A stretch of 64,000 bases of DNA from an uncultured Bacillaceae bacterium. GTDB lineage: Bacteria > Bacillota > Bacilli > Bacillales > Caldibacillaceae. Below are positions 8,273 through 17,339 of the stretch, one piece after another; the stretch's first letter is position 1; each line of letters opens with the position of its first letter. The DNA is taken from assembly GCA_937934645.1 (NCBI GenBank), contig CALGYZ010000022.1:28871-92870 (forward strand), in the 5' to 3' direction. A program made the position numbers and the translations under genes. The notes under the pieces were generated by a model that made no database searches, had not been told where the DNA came from, and saw only the letters and a program-made list of their open reading frames with translations.

Positions 8273-8521
8273 ATGCCTGGACCGTACCGCTGTCCGAACT
8301 GTAAAACGAACAAATCCCGGTTCAATATTATTAAACAGGTCGCAGAGCCGGTGAAACTTGACCCGGAAACCGGCCAAATCATCGAAACCTATGACGCCGA
8401 AAACCCGGGTCCCCTGCATTTGCCGTACCGGGGTCCGGAGTATAAAGTGCAATGCGGCATATGCGGGTTGGTTGAAGATGAACGGATGTTTATTAAATTC
8501 GGTGAATCTTCCGCATATTAA
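8273..8521 (+). CDS. Small zinc-ribbon protein of unknown function
   Basis: An 82-residue protein with two CxxC knuckles, Cys7/Cys10 (YRCPNC) and Cys61/Cys64 (CGICG), consistent with one zinc ribbon. The central segment (DPETGQIIETYDAENPGPLHLPYRGPEY) has no recognised motif. AAAGGGAGATCACC precedes the ATG. It follows the Hsp20-fold gene by 93 bases and is closed by a bidirectional terminator, so the two may be cotranscribed. I do not recognise the family; a nucleic-acid or protein-binding role would be a guess. Confidence 0.8.
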   Translation: MPGPYRCPNCKTNKSRFNIIKQVAEPVKLDPETGQIIETYDAENPGPLHLPYRGPEYKVQCGICGLVEDERMFIKFGESSAY

Positions 8522-8557
8522 GTTTATGCCGGAGGAATACCGTAAATGGAATCTAGA

Positions 8558-8590
8558 AAGAAAGGAGCTGCCTGGCGCAGCTCCTTTCTT
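8558..8590. terminator. Bidirectional terminator between the zinc-ribbon gene and ctpA
   Basis: A perfect 14-base stem (AAGAAAGGAGCTGC at 8558-8571 with its complement at 8577-8590) around a 5-base loop. T-rich sequence follows on both strands. It overlaps the ctpA stop codon. Confidence 0.85.
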
Positions 8591-10094
8591 ATGATTCTTT
8601 GGAATCATTGGATTGATTGATTTCTTTCTGCAATAATTCAACGGCTTTCGCAATTTGCGGATCTTCTTCCGTCAGTTTTTCCTGCAGTTGTTCCATAATT
8701 TTCGTCGTCGTTTCACCGGTGACCACCCCGGTCACGTCAAGGCCGTGGGTTTGCTGGAAAGCCATGACGGCCTGTTTCAATTGGTAATCAAAAACCTTGT
8801 CCTTTTTTCCCGTTTCATAACCGAGGGCGGCAAGCATTTTTTCAATCACGCCCACTTCCTGGCTCATCATACCTTCTTTCAATTCCAATTCCGGATCCAC
8901 AGCCGGATAATAGGCATATTCCGGCATTTTCACTTTATAGTCGGGCACAATTCCGTCCTCATTGATCCATTTGCCACTCGGGGTGAGCCACTTGGCAATC
9001 GTCAGACGCAAGCTGGAACCGTCGGAATAGGTTGCCACCGTCTGGGCCGTTCCTTTGCCGAAGGTCTTTTCCCCGACAACCGGAACACCGGCTGATTCCT
9101 GCAGAGCTCCGGCGAGGATTTCCGAGGCGCTTGCGCTGCCTTCATCCACAACCGCCACCATCGGAATGTCAAAGGGTTCTTTTTGATTGGAGATCTGGCG
9201 TTCCACTTTCCCGTCTTTATTTTCCATTTGGTAAATGACTTCCCCGTTCGGAACAAACAAGTTGCTGATTTCAATCGCCTGGTCAAGCAGACCTCCGGGA
9301 TTTTGCCGTAAATCCAAAATTAACCCTTCCATTCCCTCGGACTTTAATTTATCCAAATGTTCAACAAGTTCATCGTAAGTCCGTTCATAGAAGGAGGTGA
9401 TGTGGATTTTGCCGATTTTGTCATTCAGCATTTCGCTGTAAACTGTTTCCAGCGGGATAACATCGCGGGTGATCTCCACTTCCATCGGTTCACTTACGCC
9501 CGGCCGTTTAATCGTTAACGTAACATCCGTCCCTTTTTCACCGCGGATCAACAACACGACATCGCTTGACTTCATGCCCCGGACACTTTTTCCATCCACT
9601 TCCAGTATGATGTCATTGGCACGTAGTCCGGCCTTTTCCGCCGGTGATCCTTTAATCGGGGCGACGATAACAATTTGATCATCTTTTTGTTCAATCTGGG
9701 CGCCGATCCCTTCAAAGGTGGAAGAAATCGTTTCATTGAAATCTTCCGTCTCTTCGGCGGTCATATAATCGGAATAGGGGTCGCCGATCGCTTCCACCAT
9801 TCCGTTAATCGCGCCTTCCACCAGTTTTTCCTGATCCACTTTTTCAATATAGCCTGATTTAATCGTTTCATATGTTTCATACAGTTTCGTAAATTCTTTC
9901 CGTTCCTGGACCTGGATTTTTTCTACAACTTTTTCATCACCGAAGGATAAAGCAAAAGCTGTGATTCCTGCGGTGAGGAAAACAAGCAGAAATAAAATCA
10001 TAATAAAATGGAACTTTTTAATCCGGATATACTTATTCGGTTCCGGTGCCTGTTGTATCTGTTCCCCCTGGTCCATTTTCTTTTCCTGATCCAA
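8589..10094 (-). CDS. ctpA: Carboxy-terminal processing protease, S41 family
   Basis: A 501-residue membrane-anchored S41 peptidase. In order: a cytoplasmic charged start, a membrane segment (about 29-51), a PDZ domain (about 120-200), the protease core with Ser322 (GSASASE), Lys347 and Gln351 in the spacing of the Bacillus CtpB Ser/Lys/Gln triad, and a peptidoglycan-binding domain (about 400-475). Family members trim C-termini of extracytoplasmic proteins. Its place beside yodJ and deoD matches B. subtilis ctpA. The apparent start is TTG after GGTGATGGAAGC; an ATG six codons later is possible. Confidence 0.93.
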   Translation of the reverse strand: MDQEKKMDQGEQIQQAPEPNKYIRIKKFHFIMILFLLVFLTAGITAFALSFGDEKVVEKIQVQERKEFTKLYETYETIKSGYIEKVDQEKLVEGAINGMVEAIGDPYSDYMTAEETEDFNETISSTFEGIGAQIEQKDDQIVIVAPIKGSPAEKAGLRANDIILEVDGKSVRGMKSSDVVLLIRGEKGTDVTLTIKRPGVSEPMEVEITRDVIPLETVYSEMLNDKIGKIHITSFYERTYDELVEHLDKLKSEGMEGLILDLRQNPGGLLDQAIEISNLFVPNGEVIYQMENKDGKVERQISNQKEPFDIPMVAVVDEGSASASEILAGALQESAGVPVVGEKTFGKGTAQTVATYSDGSSLRLTIAKWLTPSGKWINEDGIVPDYKVKMPEYAYYPAVDPELELKEGMMSQEVGVIEKMLAALGYETGKKDKVFDYQLKQAVMAFQQTHGLDVTGVVTGETTTKIMEQLQEKLTEEDPQIAKAVELLQKEINQSNDSKES

Positions 10095-10257
10095 GCTTCC
10101 ATCACCACTTTCAGATTAGCATCATGGTAATCATAGGAAGGCAATTCAATATTTATACCATAACATTTTTTCCGGAAATTGACTAGTAATCATCGCTATT
10201 TGTTAGAAAGGCATGTCTTTTCCTCTGCCCAGAACCATTATTGAAGTTATTGGCTTG

Positions 10258-11046
10258 TCATCTCCGTTCCGCATAGTCAAAAAATTCTTCCAGCGTCCAC
10301 CCGTTCTCATACATGATTTTGGCAAATTCTTTTCCGACATACCGGAAATGCCACGGTTCATAAGAATAACCGGTAATATGTTCCTTGTCCTCCGGATAAC
10401 GGAGAATAAACCCGAACCGGTGGGCGTTGTCCCGCAGCCACTTTCCTTCTTCCGTCTCCCCGAAGAATTCCGTCAGTAATAAGTTTGCACTTTGGCTGGA
10501 AATATCCATCGCCAGACCGGTCTGGTGTTCACTTTGCCCGGGATAGGCAACCACTTCCAGCGCCTGCTCTTCGCCGGATTGGCTGACTTCATACTGGAAC
10601 ACCTGTCTTTGGCGCTCGTATGACCGGTAGCCAGATACCGCATATAAATAAATGCCGTCTTTTTCCGCCGCGCGGAACATTTCTTCCAACGCTTCCGCAG
10701 CTTCTTTCCGCATGTAACTCTTTTCAACATCTTCCTCACCAAAGGAAAAACGCACATCCGGCCGGACAAGATCCTCAGGAACGTAATCATCCGGCAGTCG
10801 GGCCGATTGTTTATTGACCAGAATGAGCGGGTTGTCCGTATTTTTGATCACTTGCTCACCATTCACTTCTTCAACATCGTTAAAATATTTTTCATCAAGC
10901 CGGACGACCTTTCCCTGTCCGCCGGCTTGTCCGATTTGTTCGCCTTTATGTTCATCCGCCGGCATCTGTGCCGGTTCCGTATTATATGAACAGCCAAACA
11001 GCAAAACCGCACCGAGACAGACCGTAATCGCTAACTTGCTTTTCAC
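10258..11046 (-). CDS. yodJ: D-alanyl-D-alanine carboxypeptidase lipoprotein, VanY/LdcB type
   Basis: A 262-residue lipoprotein. The signal sequence ends in a lipobox (LLFGC, Cys19). The C-terminal VanY domain has the fold signature SGYRSYERQ, then SEHQTGLAMD with zinc ligands His174 and Asp181, and EPWH with Glu230 and zinc ligand His233. It trims peptidoglycan peptides outside the membrane. The GTG at 11046 is preferred because the in-frame GTG at 11053-11055 forms part of the AGGGTGAG ribosome site. It lies between ctpA and deoD exactly as in B. subtilis. Confidence 0.9.
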   Translation of the reverse strand: MKSKLAITVCLGAVLLFGCSYNTEPAQMPADEHKGEQIGQAGGQGKVVRLDEKYFNDVEEVNGEQVIKNTDNPLILVNKQSARLPDDYVPEDLVRPDVRFSFGEEDVEKSYMRKEAAEALEEMFRAAEKDGIYLYAVSGYRSYERQRQVFQYEVSQSGEEQALEVVAYPGQSEHQTGLAMDISSQSANLLLTEFFGETEEGKWLRDNAHRFGFILRYPEDKEHITGYSYEPWHFRYVGKEFAKIMYENGWTLEEFFDYAERR

Positions 11047-11123
11047 TGTTCTCACCCTGTTTATATAGATTTGAAATCTTTTTCATTTTACCATCTGCCC
11101 GCCGGGTTGAACAGTTGCTGCAG

Positions 11124-11179
11124 AAAAAAAGAAGACTTTTCCATAGAACTTCTTGCGGGATCTACAGAAAAGCCTTCTT
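11124..11179 (-). terminator. Intrinsic terminator of deoD
   Basis: GAAG and CTTTTC arms (11130-11141 and 11167-11179), with one internal mismatch and a structured loop, followed on the minus strand by CTTTTTTTCT. Confidence 0.7.
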
Positions 11180-11185
11180 TCCTGT

Positions 11186-11890
11186 TTATTTAAACATCGA
11201 GTCAAGCGCTACTTCGATCATTTCATTGAACGTCGTTTGTCTTTCTTCCGCACTCGTTGCTTCCCCGGTTAAAATATGGTCACTGACCGTCAAAACGGAT
11301 AACGCCCTCCGGCCGTATTTCGCCGCCAGGGTATACAGTGCGGCCGTTTCCATTTCCACCGCCAAAATCCCGTACCGGGCCCATTTTTCATGATCCGCAT
11401 GGTCATCGTAAAATAAATCCGCCGTGAACACATTGCCGACTTTTACGTTAATGTCTTTTTCCACGCATGTGTCATATGCATTCTTTAACAATTCAAAGTT
11501 GGCCGTCGGCGCATAATCCATCGCACCGCCAAAAATTTTCCGGTTGATTTGTGAATCCGTTGAAGCGCTCATCGCCAAAATCACGTCGCGGACCTTGACA
11601 TCCTTTTGAATGGCGCCGCATGTACCGACACGGATTAAATTTTGCACGTTGTATTCCTGCATCAGTTCGGTAATATAAATGGAAATCGACGGCACACCCA
11701 TCCCGGTTCCCTGGACGGAAATCCGTTTTCCTTTATATGTACCCGTAAAACCGAGCATATTGCGGACTTCATTGTAACAAACCGGATTTTCCAAAAAATT
11801 TTCCGCAATATATTTTGCCCTTAACGGATCCCCCGGAAGCAGGATCGTATCGGCGATTTCATTTTCTTTTGCCCCGATATGTACGCTCAT
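11186..11890 (-). CDS. deoD: Purine nucleoside phosphorylase, hexameric DeoD type
   Basis: A 234-residue enzyme cleaving purine (deoxy)nucleosides with phosphate. It starts MSVHIGAKE and carries GDP (20-22), the phosphate-binding RVGTCGA segment and SDH with Asp204, the catalytic residue of the E. coli-type enzymes that accept adenosine as well as inosine. Length and motifs match the NP-I family. GGGAGGAACAACC precedes the ATG. It lies upstream of yodJ and ctpA, with a terminator between it and yodJ. Confidence 0.97.
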   Translation of the reverse strand: MSVHIGAKENEIADTILLPGDPLRAKYIAENFLENPVCYNEVRNMLGFTGTYKGKRISVQGTGMGVPSISIYITELMQEYNVQNLIRVGTCGAIQKDVKVRDVILAMSASTDSQINRKIFGGAMDYAPTANFELLKNAYDTCVEKDINVKVGNVFTADLFYDDHADHEKWARYGILAVEMETAALYTLAAKYGRRALSVLTVSDHILTGEATSAEERQTTFNEMIEVALDSMFK

Positions 11891-12061
11891 GGTTGTTCCT
11901 CCCTTACCGTTTATGTTTAATGTTTACAACTTCAATATAACATATGAATATCCATGACCGGAGAATCAAATGTACATTAGAAATGGCAAAAAATTGGCCG
12001 GATAAATTGTCCGCAGCTTTTGAAAATAAAAATGAACGGGTCCGGTAAAGGAGGGAGTCCA

Positions 12062-12187
12062 TTGGGTAAAAAACACCGCAACCGGTCGGTGCAAAAAAAG
12101 AAAAACAATCATATTCCCGCTAACGAAATTATTGCCGAACACGAAGCCCATGGAAAAGAATTTACCGCAGAGAAACGGAAAAGATAG
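12062..12187 (+). CDS. Very small basic protein (41 aa), TTG start
   Basis: The ribosome site AAAGGAGG is followed 6 bases later by TTG GGT AAA AAA CAC CGC, opening a 41-codon frame. The product is lysine/arginine-rich at the start (GKKHRNRSVQKKKNN) with a central HIPANEIIAEHEAHGKE. A terminator begins 14 bases after the TAG stop. Strong signals at both ends make a real gene likely despite the length. It resembles small conserved Bacillus proteins of the yodL-yozD neighbourhood, but I cannot name it. Function unknown; a spore protein is one possibility. Confidence 0.7.
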   Translation: MGKKHRNRSVQKKKNNHIPANEIIAEHEAHGKEFTAEKRKR

Positions 12188-12200
12188 TTTCCCGTCCGGA

Positions 12201-12236
12201 AAAAGAGACACCCTGCCCGCACCAGGTGTCTCTTTT
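12201..12236. terminator. Terminator after the 41-aa gene
   Basis: Perfect 12-base arms (AAAAGAGACACC at 12201-12212 and its complement at 12225-12236). The arms themselves give T runs on both strands, so it could serve both the 41-aa gene and, weakly, yodN. Confidence 0.8.
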
Positions 12237-12333
12237 CATCCGGACATCCCAGTTTTGTGTAACAACGCCCCGGTTCCCATACTCATCATCCTTATACTAT
12301 ATTTTCAGCTGTCTTTTCTTTAGAAAAACGGAT

Positions 12334-12996
12334 CTACTGCTCGTTATTATGCTTGAAAAACGGGTTGTTTGCCAGAGCGTGCAGCTTTTTCAAAATTTCT
12401 TTCATCTTTTTTTGGTAGGCCGGTTCGCCGAAGTTTAAATACAGATACTGGTAATCATTGTACATATCCAAAAGGGAATCAATACTTTCCATTCTGCTTT
12501 TCCGCTTTTTTTCCTTTGCCGGAGAGAGCAGGACCGGTGATTTTTGCCGGTCTTTTTTCGGAAAGAACAGCTTTTTCGCATTTTCTTCGTTCGTTATATA
12601 AATTAAATCGTCTTCGTAAGCTTCGAGCCATGCGCCGTCACTGAGACGGGAACATTCGTAAATGATATCTTCCCAAGCCGAATCTTTATACCGCCACACT
12701 TCGGCGCGGAAGCCGATGATGACAAATAAGTCCCTGTTGTAACCTCTCACCCGGACGATATCGCCAAACCGGAATTTATAGTTGATATTCACATTTTCCC
12801 GTTTAAACAGTTCCTTTGTTGCAGCCGTGACTTTGACCAGATTTTTTTCGTTATATAAGTTTTTTCCGTCTTTTACCTGATAGTAAAATTCATCCGCAAT
12901 ATGATAAATTTTCGTAACTTCCGTTTCCGTACCGCTTTCAAAAATCAGCACCTTTTCGCCTATGGAAAATTTCGGTTGTTTTCCATCTTTGGACAT
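12334..12996 (-). CDS. yodN: YodN-like protein of unknown function
   Basis: A 220-residue cytoplasmic protein. Two beta-rich SH3-like segments are suggested, one at about 8-55 (FSIGEKVLIFESG...LYNEKNLV) and one at about 74-125 (FGDIVRVRGYNRDLFVIIGFRAEVWRY). A basic helical tail follows, ending HNNEQ. The ATG at 12996 follows GAGGGGAACGGGGGA; the longer frame is not supported. Its place next to yozE matches yodN of B. subtilis, and the identification rests mainly on that context. Function unknown. Confidence 0.65.
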   Translation of the reverse strand: MSKDGKQPKFSIGEKVLIFESGTETEVTKIYHIADEFYYQVKDGKNLYNEKNLVKVTAATKELFKRENVNINYKFRFGDIVRVRGYNRDLFVIIGFRAEVWRYKDSAWEDIIYECSRLSDGAWLEAYEDDLIYITNEENAKKLFFPKKDRQKSPVLLSPAKEKKRKSRMESIDSLLDMYNDYQYLYLNFGEPAYQKKMKEILKKLHALANNPFFKHNNEQ

Positions 12997-13111
12997 TCCC
13001 CCGTTCCCCTCACTTTCCGGTTGTTTATCTATTATATGCAAAATACTTCGAAAGTGAGACAACGGAGGCCCATACGAAAACGGAACGGGAAAAATCCTTA
13101 GGATTTTATTA

Positions 13112-13333
13112 TTATTTATTCTTTTCCAATTGCCGGTATAATTCAAACGCTTCATCGAATACCGCCATCGTCGGCAAATAATCGCCATTCAATTCCAAAT
13201 ACCGGCTGATTTCATCGTAATCATCCGACTCTTTCGGAAAGCCGTGGTCCCGGAAGGCGCCTGCAGCAAATTCCGCCAGCCGGCCGCTTCCTCCCCGGTA
13301 TTTCATTAAAAAATGATAAAAAGATTTTCCCAT
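13112..13333 (-). CDS. yozE: YozE family small protein
   Basis: A 73-residue YozE (DUF1250) protein with the hallmark start KSFYHFLMKYRGG and the central SDDYDEISRYLELNGDYLPTM, matching the B. subtilis protein closely from memory. Known structures show a small helical bundle resembling sterile-alpha-motif-like folds; function is not established. AAAGGA precedes the ATG. A short AAAATCC-TTA-GGATTTT hairpin (13091-13107) lies after the stop and may act as a weak terminator before yodN. Confidence 0.92.
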   Translation of the reverse strand: MGKSFYHFLMKYRGGSGRLAEFAAGAFRDHGFPKESDDYDEISRYLELNGDYLPTMAVFDEAFELYRQLEKNK

Positions 13334-13368
13334 CGTTTTGTTCCTTTCTGTATAAATTGCTCTCTGTG

Positions 13369-13809
13369 TTATTCATCCGCTTCAAAAAGATATAAATATT
13401 TTCCGTATCCTTCTTTTTCCATCTCTTCTTTCGGAATAAACCGTAATGCAGCCGAATTAATGCAATAGCGGAGTCCCGTCGGCTCCGGACCGTCCGGAAA
13501 GACATGGCCGAGATGGGCATCGCTCGTTTTGCCCCTCACTTCCGTCCGGATCATATTATGGCTTGTGTCAAGCTTTTCCACGATTTCCTCTTCTTCAATC
13601 GGTTTCGTAAAGCTCGGCCAGCCGCAGCCGGCATCATATTTATCTTTCGAGCAAAAGAGGGGTTTGCCGGAAATGATATCCACGTAGATACCTTCTTCAA
13701 AATGATCCCAGTATTCATTTTGAAATGGTGGTTCCGTACCGTTGTTTTGGGTAACTTCATAGCTCATCGGTGAGAGTTTTTTCCGCAATTCCTCTTTCCG
13801 ATATTTCAT
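13369..13809 (-). CDS. msrB: Peptide methionine-R-sulfoxide reductase
   Basis: A 146-residue MsrB reducing the R epimer of methionine sulfoxide. The catalytic cysteine is Cys116 in RYCINSAALRF, and CGWPSF (Cys62) is present. The zinc-binding CxxC pairs found in many MsrBs are absent, as in other zinc-free Bacillus enzymes. Its ATG overlaps the msrA stop by four bases (ATGA), so translation is coupled and the two enzymes repair both sulfoxide epimers together. Gene order msrA-msrB as in B. subtilis yppP-yppQ. Confidence 0.97.
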   Translation of the reverse strand: MKYRKEELRKKLSPMSYEVTQNNGTEPPFQNEYWDHFEEGIYVDIISGKPLFCSKDKYDAGCGWPSFTKPIEEEEIVEKLDTSHNMIRTEVRGKTSDAHLGHVFPDGPEPTGLRYCINSAALRFIPKEEMEKEGYGKYLYLFEADE

Positions 13810-14342
13810 TTCTCATCCCCCCAATGTCTTTTTATAAAGTCCGCTCTTCCCGAACCATGAAAATAACGTTCATAGTGGAGCGGCTGTTTTTTGTAAAAAT
13901 ATTGGTGCTCCCGCTCCGCTTCATAAAATGGTCCGGCGGGCAAAATTTCCGTAACGACCGGCTTGTTGAAACGGCCGCTTTTTTCCAGTTCTTCCTTTGA
14001 TTTTTTCGCCTTTTTCCGTTGTTCTTCCGTAGTGTAAAAAATGGCCGTCCGGTACTGGGGGCCGCGGTCATAAAATTGTCCGCCGGGGTCTGTCGGATCA
14101 ATCTGTTGCCAAAAAATTTTCAGCAGTTCATCGTAGGAAATTTTATCGGGATCGTATGTAATTTTTATTGCTTCATAATGTCCCGTCGTTCCTGTGCACA
14201 CTTCTTCATACGAAGGATCCGGCACCGTGCCGCCGGTATATCCGGAAACGATATTCAATACGCCCGGCCACTGGTCAAAAGGCTTTACCATGCACCAGAA
14301 ACAGCCCCCGGCAAAAACAGCTTCTTCCGTTTTTTTCTCCAC
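13806..14342 (-). CDS. msrA: Peptide methionine-S-sulfoxide reductase
   Basis: A 178-residue MsrA reducing the S epimer of methionine sulfoxide. The active-site motif GGCFWC (Cys14 catalytic, Cys17) is intact, followed by the SGYTGG and GHYEAIKITYDP family segments. The start is GTG at 14342, placed 9 bases after GGGGGTG; no ATG is available nearby. First gene of the msrA-msrB pair. Confidence 0.97.
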   Translation of the reverse strand: MEKKTEEAVFAGGCFWCMVKPFDQWPGVLNIVSGYTGGTVPDPSYEEVCTGTTGHYEAIKITYDPDKISYDELLKIFWQQIDPTDPGGQFYDRGPQYRTAIFYTTEEQRKKAKKSKEELEKSGRFNKPVVTEILPAGPFYEAEREHQYFYKKQPLHYERYFHGSGRADFIKRHWGDEK

Positions 14343-14496
14343 CTACGGATGCACCCCCTGAAACTCTTTTCTCCATTTTAACAAAGCCGGATTCAGATGT
14401 AAAAACTATGAATCCATGAGTGGAGAGCGGATGATTTCTTTTCTTTCATGAATTTGATAGTATATGGAAAGAAACTGGGTGAAAGGAGTCATCAAC

Positions 14497-15870
14497 TTGT
14501 CGGTACAGTTGCCAACCGAATTTGTACAAAAAATGCAACAATTGCTCAAAGACGAGGCGGAGGCGTTTTTTCAAAGTTTCAAAGAAAAACGGACGGCCGG
14601 TCTCCGGATCAACCCGCTGAAAATACAGAAAGAAACATGGGAAAAGATTAGTCCTTTTTCCCTTGAACCCGTCGGATATGAACCGTACGGGTACACATAT
14701 GATTATGATCGAGACGAGCCGGGAAAACATCCGTACCATCACGCCGGCCTTTATTATATACAGGAACCGAGCGCCATGTTTGTTGCGCCCCTGTTGGACG
14801 CCCGTCCGGGTGAGAAAATTTTGGATTTATGCGCCGCTCCCGGCGGTAAAGCGACGCAAATCGGCGCCGCCATGAATAACGAAGGCATTCTCGTAGCCAA
14901 TGAAATTCATCCGAAACGGGCGCGGGCCCTGTCGGAAAATATTGAACGGTTTGGCATAACCAATGCCATCGTCACAAACGAATCACCAGAACGGCTCGCG
15001 GAACATTTCCCTTATTATTTTGACAAAATTTTGCTCGACGCCCCGTGTTCCGGCGAAGGCATGTTCCGGAAAGATGAGGACGCCGTCCGCCAGTGGAGCT
15101 GCGAACTCACCGGCCAATGCCAAAAGCGGCAGCTCAATATTTTGGATTCAGCTTGGAAAATGTTAAAAGAAGGCGGCATTCTCGTCTACTCCACCTGTAC
15201 TTTTTCGCCGGAGGAAAATGAACAGGTCATTGAACAGTTCGTCAAAACATATCCAAATCTGGAGATTGTAGAAATCCAAAAGCGTGACGGCATCTCCCCG
15301 GGGCGGCCGGAATGGACCGTATCGGATTTTACCGGTGTGGAAAAATGCGCCCGGCTCTGGCCGCACAAACTGAAAGGGGAAGGACATTTTACCGCAAAGC
15401 TGCGGAAACGGGAAAACACACCGAAGCCGGCAACGAAAAGATTCCGCATGAAGAAAAAACAGCCGCTTAACGAATTTTTTCAATTTCAGAAGGAATATAT
15501 GCCGGATGTTCATTTTCCGGACCTGCAGCTGTTCGGTGCGGTTTTGCACAGCTTGCCCGCCGGCTGCCCCGATTTATCCGGCTTAAAAGTTTTGCGGGCC
15601 GGTCTCCATCTTGGCGAAATGAAAAAGAACCGCTTCAAACCCGGTCACGCCCTCGCCCTCGCCTTAAAGAAGGACGAATTCAGCCAAACTGTTTCCCTGT
15701 CCCCGGAAGGTGAAGAGTGGAAAAAATATTTGCGCGGGGAAACATTAAACGGAACAGGAAAATACAAAGGCTGGGTGCTCGTCCTGATCGGGGATTATCC
15801 CATCGGATTCGGAAAGGAAGCCGGCGAGATGATCAAGAATTTTTATCCAAAGGGCCTAAGAATTTTTTAA
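14497..15870 (+). CDS. rRNA m5C methyltransferase, RsmF/NSUN type
   Basis: A 457-residue SAM-dependent RNA cytosine-5 methyltransferase. The SAM site DLCAAPGGK (from residue 110), the motif IV cysteine in DAPCSGEG (Cys184) and the motif VI cysteine in YSTCTFSPEEN (Cys234) are intact. The C-terminal region (about 305-457) fits the PUA-like extension of RsmF-type enzymes. The likely target is 16S rRNA, by family. The TTG at 14497 is chosen because it lies 8 bases after AAAGGAG; the upstream ATG at 14464 precedes that site. The gene stands alone and ends in a terminator shared with ypmS. Confidence 0.9.
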   Translation: MSVQLPTEFVQKMQQLLKDEAEAFFQSFKEKRTAGLRINPLKIQKETWEKISPFSLEPVGYEPYGYTYDYDRDEPGKHPYHHAGLYYIQEPSAMFVAPLLDARPGEKILDLCAAPGGKATQIGAAMNNEGILVANEIHPKRARALSENIERFGITNAIVTNESPERLAEHFPYYFDKILLDAPCSGEGMFRKDEDAVRQWSCELTGQCQKRQLNILDSAWKMLKEGGILVYSTCTFSPEENEQVIEQFVKTYPNLEIVEIQKRDGISPGRPEWTVSDFTGVEKCARLWPHKLKGEGHFTAKLRKRENTPKPATKRFRMKKKQPLNEFFQFQKEYMPDVHFPDLQLFGAVLHSLPAGCPDLSGLKVLRAGLHLGEMKKNRFKPGHALALALKKDEFSQTVSLSPEGEEWKKYLRGETLNGTGKYKGWVLVLIGDYPIGFGKEAGEMIKNFYPKGLRIF

Positions 15871-15877
15871 AACAAAA

Positions 15878-15904
15878 ACCGGCCGGTTAAACACTCCGGC
15901 TGGT
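15878..15904. terminator. Convergent terminator between the methyltransferase gene and ypmS
   Basis: ACCGGCCGG (15878-15886) pairs with CCGGCTGGT (15896-15904), with one G-U pair. The minus strand has TTTTTG next to it; the plus strand has TTACTTTT. Confidence 0.65.
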
Positions 15905-16509
15905 TACTTTTCCGTATCAATCATTAATGTAAAGGAAATCTCATCCCGCTTTAAATCAAACGTATTCGCATGCACTTTTAATTTGTTGCCCAGCTCGATG
16001 TCCGTTAAATGCACATAAATGATTTGTTCATTCGGAAAAATTTCCACCCACTCGGGGAAACGGTAATTATTTTTAATAAAATTCATAACATAAGTGGCAG
16101 GCAATTCTATCTTTCCGATTTTTACCGAACTTTGGGACAAAATTAAATCACCATTATCGAGGGCTTTCGGGCTGAAGGTTAAATGGAGGCCGACCTCACT
16201 GTTGAACACCGGAATCGTCCCGTATAATTCAACTTCATCGGTCAAAAGCACATGATATTCAAAGGGTTGTTTTTTCGTTTCCTTTTTGAATAATTCATGA
16301 ACGAACTCGTGAATTAAAACGTTTAAGTCGGCTTTGTTCGTAACAATGTTCAGTTCCGCCATGTTTCCGTCCTCACGTCCGCTGTTTTCATAGACGGGCA
16401 TTTCCGGTTGTTCCGGCGGGGAGAACAAAAAATAAACAACGGCGGAAACCGCAATCAGATTCAAAAGCAGCAGTGCAAAAAATGCATGTTTCCAGGAAAA
16501 TCTGTTCAT
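15904..16509 (-). CDS. ypmS: YpmS family membrane protein (DUF2140)
   Basis: A 201-residue protein with one N-terminal membrane segment (about 8-30, HAFFALLLLNLIAVSAVVYFL) and an extracytoplasmic beta-rich domain. It matches B. subtilis YpmS in order and character. Function unknown; the constant pairing with the YpmR esterase suggests a cell-envelope role. Its start overlaps the ypmR stop by four bases, so the two are translationally coupled. Confidence 0.9.
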   Translation of the reverse strand: MNRFSWKHAFFALLLLNLIAVSAVVYFLFSPPEQPEMPVYENSGREDGNMAELNIVTNKADLNVLIHEFVHELFKKETKKQPFEYHVLLTDEVELYGTIPVFNSEVGLHLTFSPKALDNGDLILSQSSVKIGKIELPATYVMNFIKNNYRFPEWVEIFPNEQIIYVHLTDIELGNKLKVHANTFDLKRDEISFTLMIDTEK

Positions 16510-17339
16510 CTTTCCTCTTCCTTCGCATATTCTTCACCGCGGGAAGGTTCCAGATGTTGTTTCAAAGTAAGAAACACTTCCCCGGCAATCCGTTTGTAAC
16601 CTTCATCGTTTGGATGGAATTGGTCATCATAAAGTAAATTTTTGTCCGGGTCGGAAAATATTTCTGAAATTGGTACGAAATAGGCATTTTCATATTCCGA
16701 TACAACGGTTTCCGATGCTGAGTTCCAATCATCAAGCACCTGTTGCATTTCTTCAATATCACCGAACCATTCGGAAAACGGATTATATAAGCCGACGAGC
16801 ACAATAGCTGTATCCTTGTTGTACGCACGGATTTGCGCCAAAATATCATCGAGCCTTTTTTTATAATGGACGAGCTCCCCGGCAAACAGATCCATTTGCA
16901 GTTCAAAAATATGGTTCTTTACAATTTGCATTAAATCATTGCCGCCGATCGTAATTAACACAACGTCCGCCTTTTCCACTTTTTCTTTTACATCTTTTTC
17001 CTGTAAATATTCCAAAAGCTGGGTTGTCCGGTATCCTTTGATCCCGAGATTGTCCACCTTCACGTCTTTTACGGTCTCCAGCTTTTCCAAATCATCCGCC
17101 AAATATCTTAAATAGCCGCCTTCATTATTGGAATCACCTACTCCTTGCGTTAATGAGTCACCAATCGCCGTTAAATGAATTTTCTTCGGCACGATGACTT
17201 CTTCTGGAAGGAGGTCTTCCGGAAAAAGGCCGGGAAATAACCTGGCCGTGATCTTTGCCCCGACTTGCGGCAGCATCATATACGCAATGATTCCCGCAAG
17301 AATGAGCAACGACAGGATGAAGGAAATTTTTTTCATCAT
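16506..17339 (-). CDS. ypmR: YpmR-like SGNH/GDSL esterase
   Basis: A 277-residue SGNH-hydrolase. An N-terminal signal anchor (about 4-22) is followed by the catalytic GDSLTQG block (Ser62), the oxyanion Gly/Asn blocks (GIKGYRT and GGND) and the C-terminal DQFHPN (Asp, His). It is probably an extracytoplasmic lipase or esterase. GCAGGTGAA precedes tandem ATGs, and either could start. First gene of ypmR-ypmS; sco lies upstream across 117 bases, as in B. subtilis. Confidence 0.92.
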   Translation of the reverse strand: MMKKISFILSLLILAGIIAYMMLPQVGAKITARLFPGLFPEDLLPEEVIVPKKIHLTAIGDSLTQGVGDSNNEGGYLRYLADDLEKLETVKDVKVDNLGIKGYRTTQLLEYLQEKDVKEKVEKADVVLITIGGNDLMQIVKNHIFELQMDLFAGELVHYKKRLDDILAQIRAYNKDTAIVLVGLYNPFSEWFGDIEEMQQVLDDWNSASETVVSEYENAYFVPISEIFSDPDKNLLYDDQFHPNDEGYKRIAGEVFLTLKQHLEPSRGEEYAKEEER

